56,192 bases of DNA from JADYZU01 sp964540965 (GCA_964540965.1 CAZIOT010000021.1:1-56192), one strand, 5' to 3'. Counted from the stretch's first letter, positions 9,813 to 18,018 are shown. Notes: generated by a model from the letters alone, not told the origin. Made by a program: numbers and translations.

Positions 9813-11675
9813 TTGGGGATTTCAGGCGTGGCGGTTGCGGTTATCGGGACAGCGTATTGCGGTTTTGATGCCAGCGGCGTTCACGCTGAAAAGCAGTCAT
9901 CCTTCGCCGAAACACAACGGCTCCCCGCCGCTGCAATTCCGCTTTGTGCAATCCTGGCCGATGCTTGGCCCGCACCGGTTCCGCGGGCGGTGGTGGCGCG
10001 GATTCTCTGGCCAGAGGCTCCGTCACAACAGGCACGGACGGCGCTCCGGCAATTGCTGCTGCGGGTCCGGCGCGCCTCGGGGGCAATTGTCGCCGATGCG
10101 GGCAAGACCGGTCTGGTGATCGCCGATCCGGCCATGGTTGATCTGTCGCTGGTCAGACAGCTGATTGCCAGTGGCGACACCGCCGCCGCGGTCCGGGCAT
10201 TCCGGCTTTGCGACGCAGACCTGCTGCAGGGCGTTTCGGCGACGCCGGGTCCGTTCGATGACTGGCTCAAGGCGGCGCGTGACCGGCTTGCCGCCACATT
10301 GCGCGACACTGGTCCGGGCCTTCTGACCCGGCTGACCCGTCACGGGCACAGCGACCGTGACGCAGCCCTTTCGGTGATCGCTGTCCTGCGGCGACATGCA
10401 CCCTTCGATCAGGCGATCAGCCGCCACATCGCCCGTGCCCTGGCCGTCCTCGAGGCCGAGGACCAGGTGCCCGCGACAGTCATCCCGGCCAGGCAGACGG
10501 CACCCGGATCCCGCGTTGCGCGGCTCGCCATCTTTGCTCCTCCGATGGATGATGCGGCCGGCCAGACGGCCGTTCGGACCCATCTTCTGTTGCTTGAACT
10601 GGCCTCGGCCCTGACCAGTTGGCGCAGCTTTGCCGTTCTCGCGCCCTATTCGGTCAGCAAGGCGCGGCACCTGCACGGCGTGCCGGACGACAACAGCCTG
10701 CTGCGCGCCGATTATTCGCTCTCGGTTTCCGCGGCGAGCCTGTCGGGGCCCACGAACGCGGTGCGCCTGCAACTTGTCCATATAGGCAGCCGCGACATGG
10801 TCTGGTCCAGCCGCTGTCCGCTGGATGGCGATGCGCTGGCCGGCGGCATGGCGCGGCAGGTCGCGCGGATTGCCGGTTCCCTGGGCGCTGCGATGGAACG
10901 GCATCAGGCAAAGGGACTGGCCCTTACCGGCGAGCCGTCTGCCCTGCTGCACTACCTGACCGGCCGGGGATATCAGCAACGGTCCGACCTGCCCAATGTC
11001 CGGCGGGCGCGCTCATCCTTTGCCCGCGCCCTGCTGATCGACCCGCGCTTTGCGCCCGCCCATGCCCGCATCGCCGAAACGCTTTTCACCGAGTGGATCC
11101 TCTGCGGCGGGCAGGATGGGGAACTGCTGGCGACCGCCCGTGCCCGTGCCGACCTTGCGGTCTCGCTGGACCCCGCCGGGGCGACCGGCCAATGGGTACG
11201 CGGCGCCGTGGCGCTCTATCAGCGCCGCTTCGATCAGGTCCTGGACGGATTTGTCGAGGCCGAGGAACTTGCCCCCCACGACAGCGACCTGCTGACGGAA
11301 TATGCCGACGCCCTGAGCCATCTTGGCGAACACGCCGAGGCGGAACGGCGGTTTGCCATGGCAGTCGACCTCAATCCGATCACGCCCGACAAGGTCTGGT
11401 GGGTCGGGGCATCCCTCGCCTTTGGTGCCGGCGACTATGCAACCGCGGCAGACCGGTGCGACAGACTGCGCCTGGCGGACATCGCGCTCGGGCTTCGGAC
11501 GGCAAGCTACGCATTGGCCGGCCGGTTGGCCGAGGCCAGGAAATGGAGTCGCAAATTGCAGCGCACGCTTCCCGGCATGACGGCCGAGGAACTGGGCAGC
11601 CTTTCGCCGAACCTCGCGCAGGACAGCTTCAGGCAAAGATATTCGGAAGGTTTGCGAATCGCGGAATCCCAATGA
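9813..11675 (+). CDS. BTAD/TPR transcriptional activator-like protein (SARP-like regulator of the YcaO-TfuA locus)
   Basis: About 620 aa. Residues ~35-90 look like a winged-helix DNA-binding domain of the OmpR/SARP type (VARILWPEAPSQQARTALRQ, then LLLRVRR). Residues ~100-220 fit a bacterial transcriptional activation domain. Residues ~230-370 resemble the TolB-like/nucleotide-cyclase-associated linker found in such proteins, and ~390-610 contain TPR-type helical repeats (FARALLIDPRFAPAHARIAE, LLTEYADALSHLGEHAEAER). The start is uncertain: the frame offers TTG at 9813 or GTG at 9828, with no ATG or clear Shine-Dalgarno. It directly precedes the 117-aa/YcaO/TfuA genes and probably controls them. 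A signalling ligand is not apparent. Confidence 0.75.
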   Translation: MGISGVAVAVIGTAYCGFDASGVHAEKQSSFAETQRLPAAAIPLCAILADAWPAPVPRAVVARILWPEAPSQQARTALRQLLLRVRRASGAIVADAGKTGLVIADPAMVDLSLVRQLIASGDTAAAVRAFRLCDADLLQGVSATPGPFDDWLKAARDRLAATLRDTGPGLLTRLTRHGHSDRDAALSVIAVLRRHAPFDQAISRHIARALAVLEAEDQVPATVIPARQTAPGSRVARLAIFAPPMDDAAGQTAVRTHLLLLELASALTSWRSFAVLAPYSVSKARHLHGVPDDNSLLRADYSLSVSAASLSGPTNAVRLQLVHIGSRDMVWSSRCPLDGDALAGGMARQVARIAGSLGAAMERHQAKGLALTGEPSALLHYLTGRGYQQRSDLPNVRRARSSFARALLIDPRFAPAHARIAETLFTEWILCGGQDGELLATARARADLAVSLDPAGATGQWVRGAVALYQRRFDQVLDGFVEAEELAPHDSDLLTEYADALSHLGEHAEAERRFAMAVDLNPITPDKVWWVGASLAFGAGDYATAADRCDRLRLADIALGLRTASYALAGRLAEARKWSRKLQRTLPGMTAEELGSLSPNLAQDSFRQRYSEGLRIAESQ

Positions 11676-11689
11676 TGGAGGGTGGCAAG

Positions 11690-12043
11690 ATGTCGGAATG
11701 CTATGTGATCGTGATAGATGATGACGCGCTGATACTTGTGGATGGAAAGAATGAAACTTCCTTGCACGTCTCACGCCATGATATCGTGCAGGCAATATCA
11801 CTGTTCGGGGAATTTGTTGACCCGGCCGTGAATGCCGCGCAGCTTTCCTTTCTGGATATCGCCCTTCGGCTGGCCCGTCTGGACCCGGACGCCAAGACGG
11901 CAATCGAACCGGTTTTCGCCCAGGCCAAGGCGACGAACGGCACGCCCGGGCAATTCAACCTTGCCATTCCGGTCTCGGCGGAACTCCTGGACTTTGTCAC
12001 CAGGCGGACAAGGGCGCAGCCGCCCTCGCCCGACAATTCCTGA
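11690..12043 (+). CDS. Hypothetical 117-aa acidic protein of the YcaO-TfuA locus
   Basis: I do not recognise this family. The ATG at 11690 was chosen over in-frame ATGs at 11672 and 11675 because a GGAGGG Shine-Dalgarno lies 6-7 nt upstream. The N-terminus (MSECYVIVIDDDALILVDGK) predicts two beta strands. The middle is helical (HDIVQAISLFGEF, LDIALRLARLDPDAK), and the tail is polar and proline-containing (AQPPSPDNS). It ends 2 nt before the YcaO start, so it is coupled to that gene. The first half uses A/T-ending codons more than its neighbours. Possible roles are the modified substrate or its leader-binding partner, or a structural accessory. It has one Cys (residue 4) and no Cys/Ser/Thr-rich core, which argues against a classical azoline precursor. 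Confidence 0.7.
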   Translation: MSECYVIVIDDDALILVDGKNETSLHVSRHDIVQAISLFGEFVDPAVNAAQLSFLDIALRLARLDPDAKTAIEPVFAQAKATNGTPGQFNLAIPVSAELLDFVTRRTRAQPPSPDNS

Positions 12044-12045
12044 AG

Positions 12046-13170
12046 GTGGCGGGTCGCTTTGCAAGCGGCATCACCCGCGTCGCCGACCTGACCGGCCTTG
12101 ATGTGATCGGCATCCCGGTCTGGTCCGCGGTCAGGCCGGCGGCATGGTCGCTGTCGCAAAGTCAGGGCAAGGGGCTGACGCATGAACAGGCGCGGATCTC
12201 GGCCCGGATGGAGGCGCTTGAAGGCGCATTCGCCGAAAACGCCGAGCGGCTGGCGATCTGCACCGGCACGGCCATCGCTCTGTCGGCACAGGGCAAGGCG
12301 CTGCTGCCGCTTGACCAGTTCATGCGCTGCACCGATCCCGAAAGGGCACGGGAAACCGTCTATGACTGGCTTCCCGCCCGCGGCTTGGCCACCGGCGCGT
12401 CGGTGCTGGTCCCCCTCCCGGCCGTATCGCTCGATTTCCGGGTGTCATCCGAACCCCGGCTGGCGCATTTCCGGCTTTCCTCTGTCGGCCTCGGCGCCCA
12501 TGGCGACAGGACCGCTGCGATCCGGCATGGCCTGCTTGAGGCCGTCGAGGAGGACGCCTTCTCGCTGGCCCATCTCTGGCCCGGCATCCTTGACGGTCAT
12601 CCGCCCCCTGCCCTGCAGCCGGACGATGCCGAAATCGCGCTCTTGACCGAACATCTGGCCCGGGCAGGACTGCGGACCGTCCTGCAGGACATCACCAGCG
12701 ACCTCGGCTTGCCAACGGTCCTGTGTCATCTTGTCGAGACCAATCCACGCCGAAAGCCCTTCGGCGGAATTGCCTGTCGGTTGACCCTGGACCACGCGGC
12801 CCGCGATGCGATGCTGGAAGCGATCCAAAGCCGGCTGACCGACATTTCGGGCGCGCGAGAAGACATCGAGCCCGACGATTACACCCCCCAGAACCACCCG
12901 TCAGAAGGAACAGACCGCGCGCCGGTGAATAGCATTGCGCGCCCGGCCTTGCCCGGCACTCCCTCAGGCGACATTGCCCTGATCCTGTCCCGCTTTTCCG
13001 AGCAGGCCTTGCCGGAACCCGTGGTTGTCGATCTCGACCGCCCGGGCGACGGCGTCGCCTGCGTCAGCGTCCTCTGCCCCGGTCTGGAAACCGGAGGGGA
13101 CGCCAGTTACCGCCGGGCAGGCAAGCGGGCAAAGGCACGGCTGATCCGGCACATGTTGGGTCTGGCATGA
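12046..13170 (+). CDS. YcaO-domain ATP-dependent cyclodehydratase / thioamide synthetase
   Basis: 374 aa starting at GTG 12046. YcaO hallmarks are in order: GITRVADLTGLDVIGIPVWS at the N-terminus, GKGLT..QA (41-49), the ATP/Mg motif SARMEALE (S52, E56, E59), the second acidic helix RHGLLEAVEEDAF (R160-F172, E166/E169), and QSRLTDISGAREDIEPDDY (Q261, R263, D266, R271). These are the residues that bind and activate ATP to phosphorylate a backbone amide. With a TfuA partner next door (ATGA overlap) the family usually installs a thioamide; without it, azolines. No cyclodehydratase-type ocin-ThiF/E1-like protein or dehydrogenase is encoded nearby, which favours the thioamide-type reading. Ribosomal protein S12 methylthiolation-type YcaO is less likely because of this context. 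Confidence 0.9.
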   Translation: MAGRFASGITRVADLTGLDVIGIPVWSAVRPAAWSLSQSQGKGLTHEQARISARMEALEGAFAENAERLAICTGTAIALSAQGKALLPLDQFMRCTDPERARETVYDWLPARGLATGASVLVPLPAVSLDFRVSSEPRLAHFRLSSVGLGAHGDRTAAIRHGLLEAVEEDAFSLAHLWPGILDGHPPPALQPDDAEIALLTEHLARAGLRTVLQDITSDLGLPTVLCHLVETNPRRKPFGGIACRLTLDHAARDAMLEAIQSRLTDISGAREDIEPDDYTPQNHPSEGTDRAPVNSIARPALPGTPSGDIALILSRFSEQALPEPVVVDLDRPGDGVACVSVLCPGLETGGDASYRRAGKRAKARLIRHMLGLA

Positions 13171-13892
13171 CGGCGGTGCTGTTTGCCGGGCCGACGCTGG
13201 CCGGGTTTCGCCACCGGATCCCGGCGACGATCATCTGCAATCCACCCGCTGCCGCAGGCGATCTCGCCCGGGCGCTGGCCTCGGGCGCCAGCCGGATCGG
13301 GCTGATCGACGGGGTATTTGGCGACTGCCGGTCGGTCTGGCACAAGGAAATCCTGCTGGCCCTGTCACAAGGCGTTCCCGTCTTGGGGGCGGCCAGCATG
13401 GGCGCCCTGCGCGCGGCGGAATGCGCTGCATTCGGAATGGTTCCCGTCGGCGGGATCTCGCGGGACTACCTGACCGGAAAACGCACGGCGGATGCAGATG
13501 TCGCCGTCCTGCACGGCCCGGCCGAACTGGCATTCATGCCCCTGACCGTCGCGCTCGTCGATGCCGAGGATCGCATCGCCGCCCTGTGTCGCCGCGGCCG
13601 CCTGCCCGTTGCCCTGGCCGACAGGCTGCTGTCGGCGGCGCGGGCGCTGCACTTTACCCAACGCACCTGGGACACGATCCTGGAACAGGCCGATCCGCCC
13701 CTGGCCGAGGCGGCAGCCATCCGCAGGGCCCTGTCGGCAGGCACCCTGCGCAAGACGCGGGACGCGCTTCGGCTGGTCGGGCGGCTGCCGGGGGTTTCCT
13801 TCGCCGGCCCCCTCCCCAACGCGGTCATGACGCATGATTTCCGCCGTCTGTTGGCAGAAACGCCCGCAACCGACAGCGTGACAGGGGCGTGA
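13167..13892 (+). CDS. TfuA-like protein, YcaO partner
   Basis: 241 aa. It matches the TfuA core: LFAGPTL at the N-terminus, IGLIDGVFGDCRSVWHKEIL (44-63), then GAASMGALRAAECAAFGM (74-91) and the acidic stretch before VLHGPAEL. TfuA was named from trifolitoxin biosynthesis and is found with YcaO in archaeal methyl-coenzyme M reductase thioglycine formation and in thioamidated RiPP clusters. There it is thought to supply sulfur or aid thioamide formation. The start overlaps the YcaO stop by 4 nt (ATGA), so the two proteins are made together. The C-terminal third (from ~150) is helical and specific to this group. The family call is secure; the substrate is unknown. Confidence 0.9.
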   Translation: MTAVLFAGPTLAGFRHRIPATIICNPPAAAGDLARALASGASRIGLIDGVFGDCRSVWHKEILLALSQGVPVLGAASMGALRAAECAAFGMVPVGGISRDYLTGKRTADADVAVLHGPAELAFMPLTVALVDAEDRIAALCRRGRLPVALADRLLSAARALHFTQRTWDTILEQADPPLAEAAAIRRALSAGTLRKTRDALRLVGRLPGVSFAGPLPNAVMTHDFRRLLAETPATDSVTGA

Positions 13893-14071
13893 CAGGTCCG
13901 AATCTGCGCCGTTGACGCGCCCGCCCCCGCTGCGTCAGTCCTGAATGCAGGTCGCACCAGCGACCGCCCGACCCTGACCCCAAGTGCTCTTGCCGCAGTA
14001 TCGCCCGGACAGGCCCGCCCTGTGCCGTCGGCCGGTTTGCGCCCAAGGCGCACTGGACCCGCAACAAGGAC

Positions 14072-15388
14072 ATGACGCCAGAAATGAACGTTGCCGCCTT
14101 TCCCATCGACACTCTCGAAGGTGTGACGACCGACTATATCGACCCAGCGAACCCCGATCTCCTGGATCGCTGGTCGCCGATGACCGACTGGCTGTCCGCG
14201 CGCCTGTCTGCCGGTCTTGACCCCTACTGCAAGGCCAACACGGGCCGGATCGGACCCCGCGTCACCGGACAGGATCGCGCGGGGCGGATCATCGAGGGGC
14301 TCAATTTCGCGGCGCAGGATTACCTCAGCCTTTCGTCGCACCCTGCCGTCATCGCCGCCGTGGTCAAGGCGGCTGAGGCCTTTGGCGTGCATTCGGCCGG
14401 ATCGGGGGCGCTCATGGGCCTCTCGACGCTGACGCTGCAACTGGAACAGACCGTCGCCCGCTTTGTGGGGACGACCGATGCGACCGTGTTCCCCACCGGC
14501 TGGGGCGCCGGCTATGCCGCAATCCGCGCGCTGGTCCGGCCGGACGACCACATCATCATCGACCTCCTGGCGCACAATTGCCTGTCCGAGGCCGCGCAGG
14601 CCGCCACCCCCAACCTGCACCGGTTTCCCCATCTTTCGACAGACGCCGTCGCCCGGCGGCTTGAACGTATCCGCACCGAAGACCCGGATGCCGGCATCCT
14701 GATCGTCACCGAAGGCATCTTCAGCATGGATGCCGACAGCCCCGACATAGCCGCGTTGCAGGCACTCGCGCGTCGGTGGCGCGCGACCCTGCTTGTCGAT
14801 GTCGCGCACGATCTTGGCGCCTCAGGCCCCGACGGCAAGGGAGAGATCGGCCGCCAGGGGATGCTGGGGGATGTCGACATCGTCATGGGCAGCTTCTCCA
14901 AGACCTTTGCCGGCAATGGCGGTTTTGTGGCCAGCAACCACCCGGCGCTCAAGCTGGCCCTGCGGCTGATGACCGGGCCGCAGACCTTCACCAACGCCAT
15001 GTCACCCGTCCAGGCCGCCGCCGTCGCTGCCGCCTTTGCCATCGTCGCCAGCCCCGAGGGCCAGGAGCGCCGCGCCCGGCTGGCACAGAACGCCCGCCAC
15101 CTGCGCGACCGCCTTCTGGCGGCCGGCTTTCAGATCCTCGGTGACCCGGGGCCGATCACCCCCGTGATCATCGGCCGCAATGCACAGGCCCGGCGCCTGA
15201 CCGCTGCCGTCATCGCCTCGGGCGGGATCGTGAACCTGGTCGAGTTTCCCGCGGTCTCACGCAACGCCTGCCGCTGGCGGCTTCAGGTGATGGCTGACCA
15301 CACGCCATCCGACATCGAGGAGTTTGTGCAGATCGCGACAGCGGCGCGGGCCGGACTGACTGTCGCGGAACCTGACCCACGGCCCTGA
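14072..15388 (+). CDS. Alpha-oxoamine synthase-like PLP enzyme (AONS/KBL/SPT fold)
   Basis: 438 aa, fold type I PLP enzyme. Visible motifs: NFAAQDYLSLSSHPAVIAA, GSGALMGLSTLTLQLEQTVA, the aromatic-stacking His in LLAHNCLSEAA, DVAHDLGASG (D243, H246) and the Schiff-base lysine in GSFSKTFAGNGGF (K277). These resemble 8-amino-7-oxononanoate synthase, 2-amino-3-ketobutyrate ligase and serine palmitoyltransferase, which join an amino acid to an acyl-CoA with loss of CO2. About 45 residues precede the family core. The ATG at 14072 follows AAGGAC closely; ATG 14084 is an alternative. It lies 179 nt after tfuA, on the same strand. In this setting it could build an unusual amino-ketone or acyl cap, but that is inference. 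It is unlikely to be biotin synthesis, because no bio genes are near. Confidence 0.82.
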   Translation: MTPEMNVAAFPIDTLEGVTTDYIDPANPDLLDRWSPMTDWLSARLSAGLDPYCKANTGRIGPRVTGQDRAGRIIEGLNFAAQDYLSLSSHPAVIAAVVKAAEAFGVHSAGSGALMGLSTLTLQLEQTVARFVGTTDATVFPTGWGAGYAAIRALVRPDDHIIIDLLAHNCLSEAAQAATPNLHRFPHLSTDAVARRLERIRTEDPDAGILIVTEGIFSMDADSPDIAALQALARRWRATLLVDVAHDLGASGPDGKGEIGRQGMLGDVDIVMGSFSKTFAGNGGFVASNHPALKLALRLMTGPQTFTNAMSPVQAAAVAAAFAIVASPEGQERRARLAQNARHLRDRLLAAGFQILGDPGPITPVIIGRNAQARRLTAAVIASGGIVNLVEFPAVSRNACRWRLQVMADHTPSDIEEFVQIATAARAGLTVAEPDPRP

Positions 15389-15393
15389 AACAA

Positions 15394-16206
15394 ATGGATA
15401 TTGCCATGGCCAACCATTCGGAAATCGTCTCCTTCGGCGCCTTGACGACACAAGACAGGCGCAGTCTGAACGGCACCCTCAGCGGCGCCCGCAACGCGAC
15501 GATGCTCGGGCTGATCGGCAACCCGCGCTCGTCCTACACCTCTGAACCGCAGGACCCGGACAATCCGGCGATCCTTGCCCAGATCGAAACCCGCGACATG
15601 GGCCCGTTCAAGGCCCGCGGCCTGATCCCCGCGCTCGACAGCCTTGTCGCCATCTTGGCAGATGTTCAGGCCGACCAGCCCGACCTGCTTGCGCGGTTGG
15701 GGAGTGCGGGGATGCTGGCCTGCCGCTATGTGCGCGGCTCGGCCACCTCCATTTCCAACCATTCCTGGGGGACGGCCATCGACCTGACGATCGACGGCAA
15801 GCTTGACCCCCGGGGCGATGGACGGACGCAGCGCGGTCTGTTCAGCCTCTTGCCCCACTTCAATCGGCACGGCTTCTTCTGGGGCGCGGCTTTCCCGACC
15901 GAAGATGCCATGCACTTCGAGGCATCGGATCAGCTGATCCGCACCTGGGCGAAAGAGGGGCGGTTCGGATCCAAGAAAGGTGGCGTTACCGTCAGCCTTA
16001 CCTTCGGCGACCACAGCGCCGCGGTCGAGGCGCTCCAGAACGCGCTGAACAGGGCGCTTGCGCCGATGCAGATCGAGGCCGACGGCATCTTCGGCCGAAA
16101 CACGCGCGCCATGGTGATCGAGTTTCAGCGCCGTCGCGGGCTGACGCCCTCGGGTCAGGCCAACGCGGCCACCCTTGCGGCCCTTGGCCTTGCTCCCGGG
16201 CGGTGA
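15394..16206 (+). CDS. M15 (VanY-like) peptidase with C-terminal peptidoglycan-binding domain
   Basis: About 270 aa; ATGs at 15394 and 15406 are both possible. Residues ~60-190 carry the zinc-peptidase pattern of the D-Ala-D-Ala carboxypeptidase family: His and Asp in SNHSWGTAIDLTID (H123, D130) and the third ligand in EDAMHFE (H174). Residues ~200-268 match a PG_binding_1 domain (VEALQNALNRAL ... GIFGRNTRAMVIEFQRRRGL). There is no signal peptide, so its route to the wall is unclear unless it is released by lysis or a dedicated exporter. It follows the PLP-enzyme gene by 5 nt and is clearly in the same unit. It may remodel peptidoglycan for product export, or act on a peptide product. Confidence 0.8.
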   Translation: MDIAMANHSEIVSFGALTTQDRRSLNGTLSGARNATMLGLIGNPRSSYTSEPQDPDNPAILAQIETRDMGPFKARGLIPALDSLVAILADVQADQPDLLARLGSAGMLACRYVRGSATSISNHSWGTAIDLTIDGKLDPRGDGRTQRGLFSLLPHFNRHGFFWGAAFPTEDAMHFEASDQLIRTWAKEGRFGSKKGGVTVSLTFGDHSAAVEALQNALNRALAPMQIEADGIFGRNTRAMVIEFQRRRGLTPSGQANAATLAALGLAPGR

Positions 16207-16239
16207 CACGGCGCGCATCCCGACCTGCAGCGTTTGCCC

Positions 16240-16488
16240 ATGCGCAGGGCCCCGGACGGGCCGGAATACACGGCCCCCTGCACCCGTTTCATCGACATGC
16301 AGCCCATCGCGCCGCCCCGGCCCCGTCCGCCCCGTCTCGTGCCGCCCGGCCCCCCGATTGTCGACTTCCCTGACAGCGTCGCCGTGACCCCGCGACGCAA
16401 CCCCATGCTCGCAGCGACCGCCGACAAGCCGTTGCTGACCTCCATTGATGTCGCGTCCCTTCACCAGGAGGAGAAAAGCCGATCATGA
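16240..16488 (+). CDS. Possible small proline-rich protein, ATGA-coupled to the membrane protein gene
   Basis: 82 codons from ATG 16240. The stop overlaps the start of the next gene as ATGA, the coupling style used throughout this window. The product is proline/arginine-rich (PIAPPRPRPPRLVPPGPP), followed by a more ordinary tail (LLTSIDVASLHQEEKSRS). No good Shine-Dalgarno precedes it, and proline-rich translations are common by chance in DNA this GC-rich, so coding status is uncertain. If real, it is the smallest product of the YcaO-TfuA locus and would deserve testing as a peptide substrate. Otherwise this 278-nt interval is the 5' leader of the membrane protein gene. Confidence 0.35.
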   Translation: MRRAPDGPEYTAPCTRFIDMQPIAPPRPRPPRLVPPGPPIVDFPDSVAVTPRRNPMLAATADKPLLTSIDVASLHQEEKSRS

Positions 16489-17990
16489 ACCGACTGCTCA
16501 GCGGCGTCCTCGGCGCCACGCTCTATCTCCTCGTCATTTTCGGCCTGCCCACCCTGATCGCCGTGGTCCTGACATGGTTCACCGCGCTTACCCATTTCCT
16601 GATGCCGGTTTGGGCGGCGGTTTTCCTTGCCGTCCTCACGCCCTTCGCGATTATTGCGATCCGCACCCAGGTTCGCCTGTCCCGCATCAGCCTGATCCAG
16701 CTTTTTGCCAACAGCTATGACCTGCCCGGGGGCGTGGGCGGGACCGACAAGGATCTCGCCTCGTTCGAGTTCGTGAAGGGCAAGTACCTCGTCGATCTGG
16801 ACATCAGTCCGGAAGAGGCCGAAGTCAGCCGGATACCGCGGTTTCCGATGCTCATGCACGCGGACTGGATGCTGATCATCTGCGCGGTCCCCTACATGGT
16901 TTTTGCCGCCTTCGGCATCTTCATCCTGCTGGCCCCCGTAGCCGAAATTGCCGCCGCGGCCAGGATTGGCGGCTGGCTGTGGCCCAGCCTGCTCACTTCG
17001 GGCGGCATGGATCAGACGATTCTTTCCGAAACGGACCAGATTGACGCCCACCATGCGAACATGCTGACAGTCGTCGGGCTTGCCTTTGCCGGCGCCTACT
17101 TTTTCACCATTCGGCTGTTCCTGCGTGCCGTCGTCACGTTCGACCTCTCGCCGGTGACCTTTCTGCGCGCCTTTGCCCACATGGTGCTCGCGGTCATCCT
17201 CGCGATTGTCGTCTTTCGCTCGGTGCCCAGCGCCGAGGCGTTCCAGCAAGCCCTCTCTGCGCTGTTCCCACCCGCGCCGATGACAGAAGGCGCCCTGCCC
17301 GGCACGCAAGCGGCACCCGCGACCTACGATCCCCGTGACGGGCTGAATCCGGTCTGGTTGATCATCGCCTTCGTCTTTGGCTTCATCCCGGAATCCGCGC
17401 TCAGCTATGTCCTGCAGCGCAGCGGCCTGTCCTTCAAGCAGCGCCACAACCAGCTCGAGACGTTCACCAAGGTCATCCCCGTGACCCTGCTCGACGGGAT
17501 CGACCCCCTGATCGCATTCCGTCTGGAAGAGGCAAACATCTACGATGTCCAGAACCTGGCCGCCTTCAATCCGATCATGCTGCATATCGAAAGCCCGTTC
17601 GGCATCTACCAGACCATTGACTGGGTGGCGCAGGCCCAGCTTTGCACTGTGGTCGGCCCCGAACGGTTTCTTGCGCTCAAGATGCTGAACGTCCGCACCA
17701 TCTTTGACCTGCGCCGCGCCGTGATAGATGAGCCCGACCCGCTGCTTCTTGACGCGATAGCCGACCTTCTGCTGCAGGACATCACACGCGATGTCACCCT
17801 GCGAAACACGCTTGGCATGACGCACCGACCTGGCCTTCAGACCTGCGGCACCGGCACGACCCCCGAGCAGCGCCGTGCCGCGACGATCAAGCTTGCAAAG
17901 GTGATCCTCGACGATCTCCATGTGCACCGCCTGTGCGAAATCTGGCAGCATGTCGAACAGAGATTGCGCCATCCCGCCACCGGGTCCTGA
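16485..17990 (+). CDS. Multi-pass membrane protein of unknown function
   Basis: 501 aa; an AGGAGGAG Shine-Dalgarno precedes the ATG. I do not recognise the family. Hydrophobic segments lie at roughly residues 8-30, 36-57, 128-150, 188-208, 222-244 and 292-310, with an N-terminal cytoplasmic-looking loop after the first pair. The C-terminal ~180 residues are soluble and helical. They include LLDGIDPLIAFRLEEANIYD, which has the feel of a helix-hairpin-helix-like fold, and the repeated-looking DAIADLLLQDITRDVTLRN. It is the last gene of the YcaO-TfuA locus and a terminator follows. Export, sensing or immunity for the locus product are possible roles. Confidence 0.7.
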   Translation: MNRLLSGVLGATLYLLVIFGLPTLIAVVLTWFTALTHFLMPVWAAVFLAVLTPFAIIAIRTQVRLSRISLIQLFANSYDLPGGVGGTDKDLASFEFVKGKYLVDLDISPEEAEVSRIPRFPMLMHADWMLIICAVPYMVFAAFGIFILLAPVAEIAAAARIGGWLWPSLLTSGGMDQTILSETDQIDAHHANMLTVVGLAFAGAYFFTIRLFLRAVVTFDLSPVTFLRAFAHMVLAVILAIVVFRSVPSAEAFQQALSALFPPAPMTEGALPGTQAAPATYDPRDGLNPVWLIIAFVFGFIPESALSYVLQRSGLSFKQRHNQLETFTKVIPVTLLDGIDPLIAFRLEEANIYDVQNLAAFNPIMLHIESPFGIYQTIDWVAQAQLCTVVGPERFLALKMLNVRTIFDLRRAVIDEPDPLLLDAIADLLLQDITRDVTLRNTLGMTHRPGLQTCGTGTTPEQRRAATIKLAKVILDDLHVHRLCEIWQHVEQRLRHPATGS

Positions 17991-18018
17991 CATCGCCGCG
18001 AAAAGCTGATCCCTGCAG

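Noticed and set aside
9704..9868. 54-codon plus-strand ORF after the CRISPR repeat
   Set aside because: No ribosome-binding site, no homology I recognise, and it overlaps the start of the regulator. Considered as a precursor peptide but not supported.
13911..13945. TTGACG as a -35 box for the PLP-enzyme gene
   Set aside because: No acceptable -10 hexamer lies 16-18 nt downstream; the gene is probably transcribed from upstream.
13893..14071. Interval between tfuA and the PLP-enzyme gene searched for a RiPP precursor
   Set aside because: The only ATG-started frame of note stops after about ten codons; no Cys/Ser/Thr-rich peptide is present on the plus strand.
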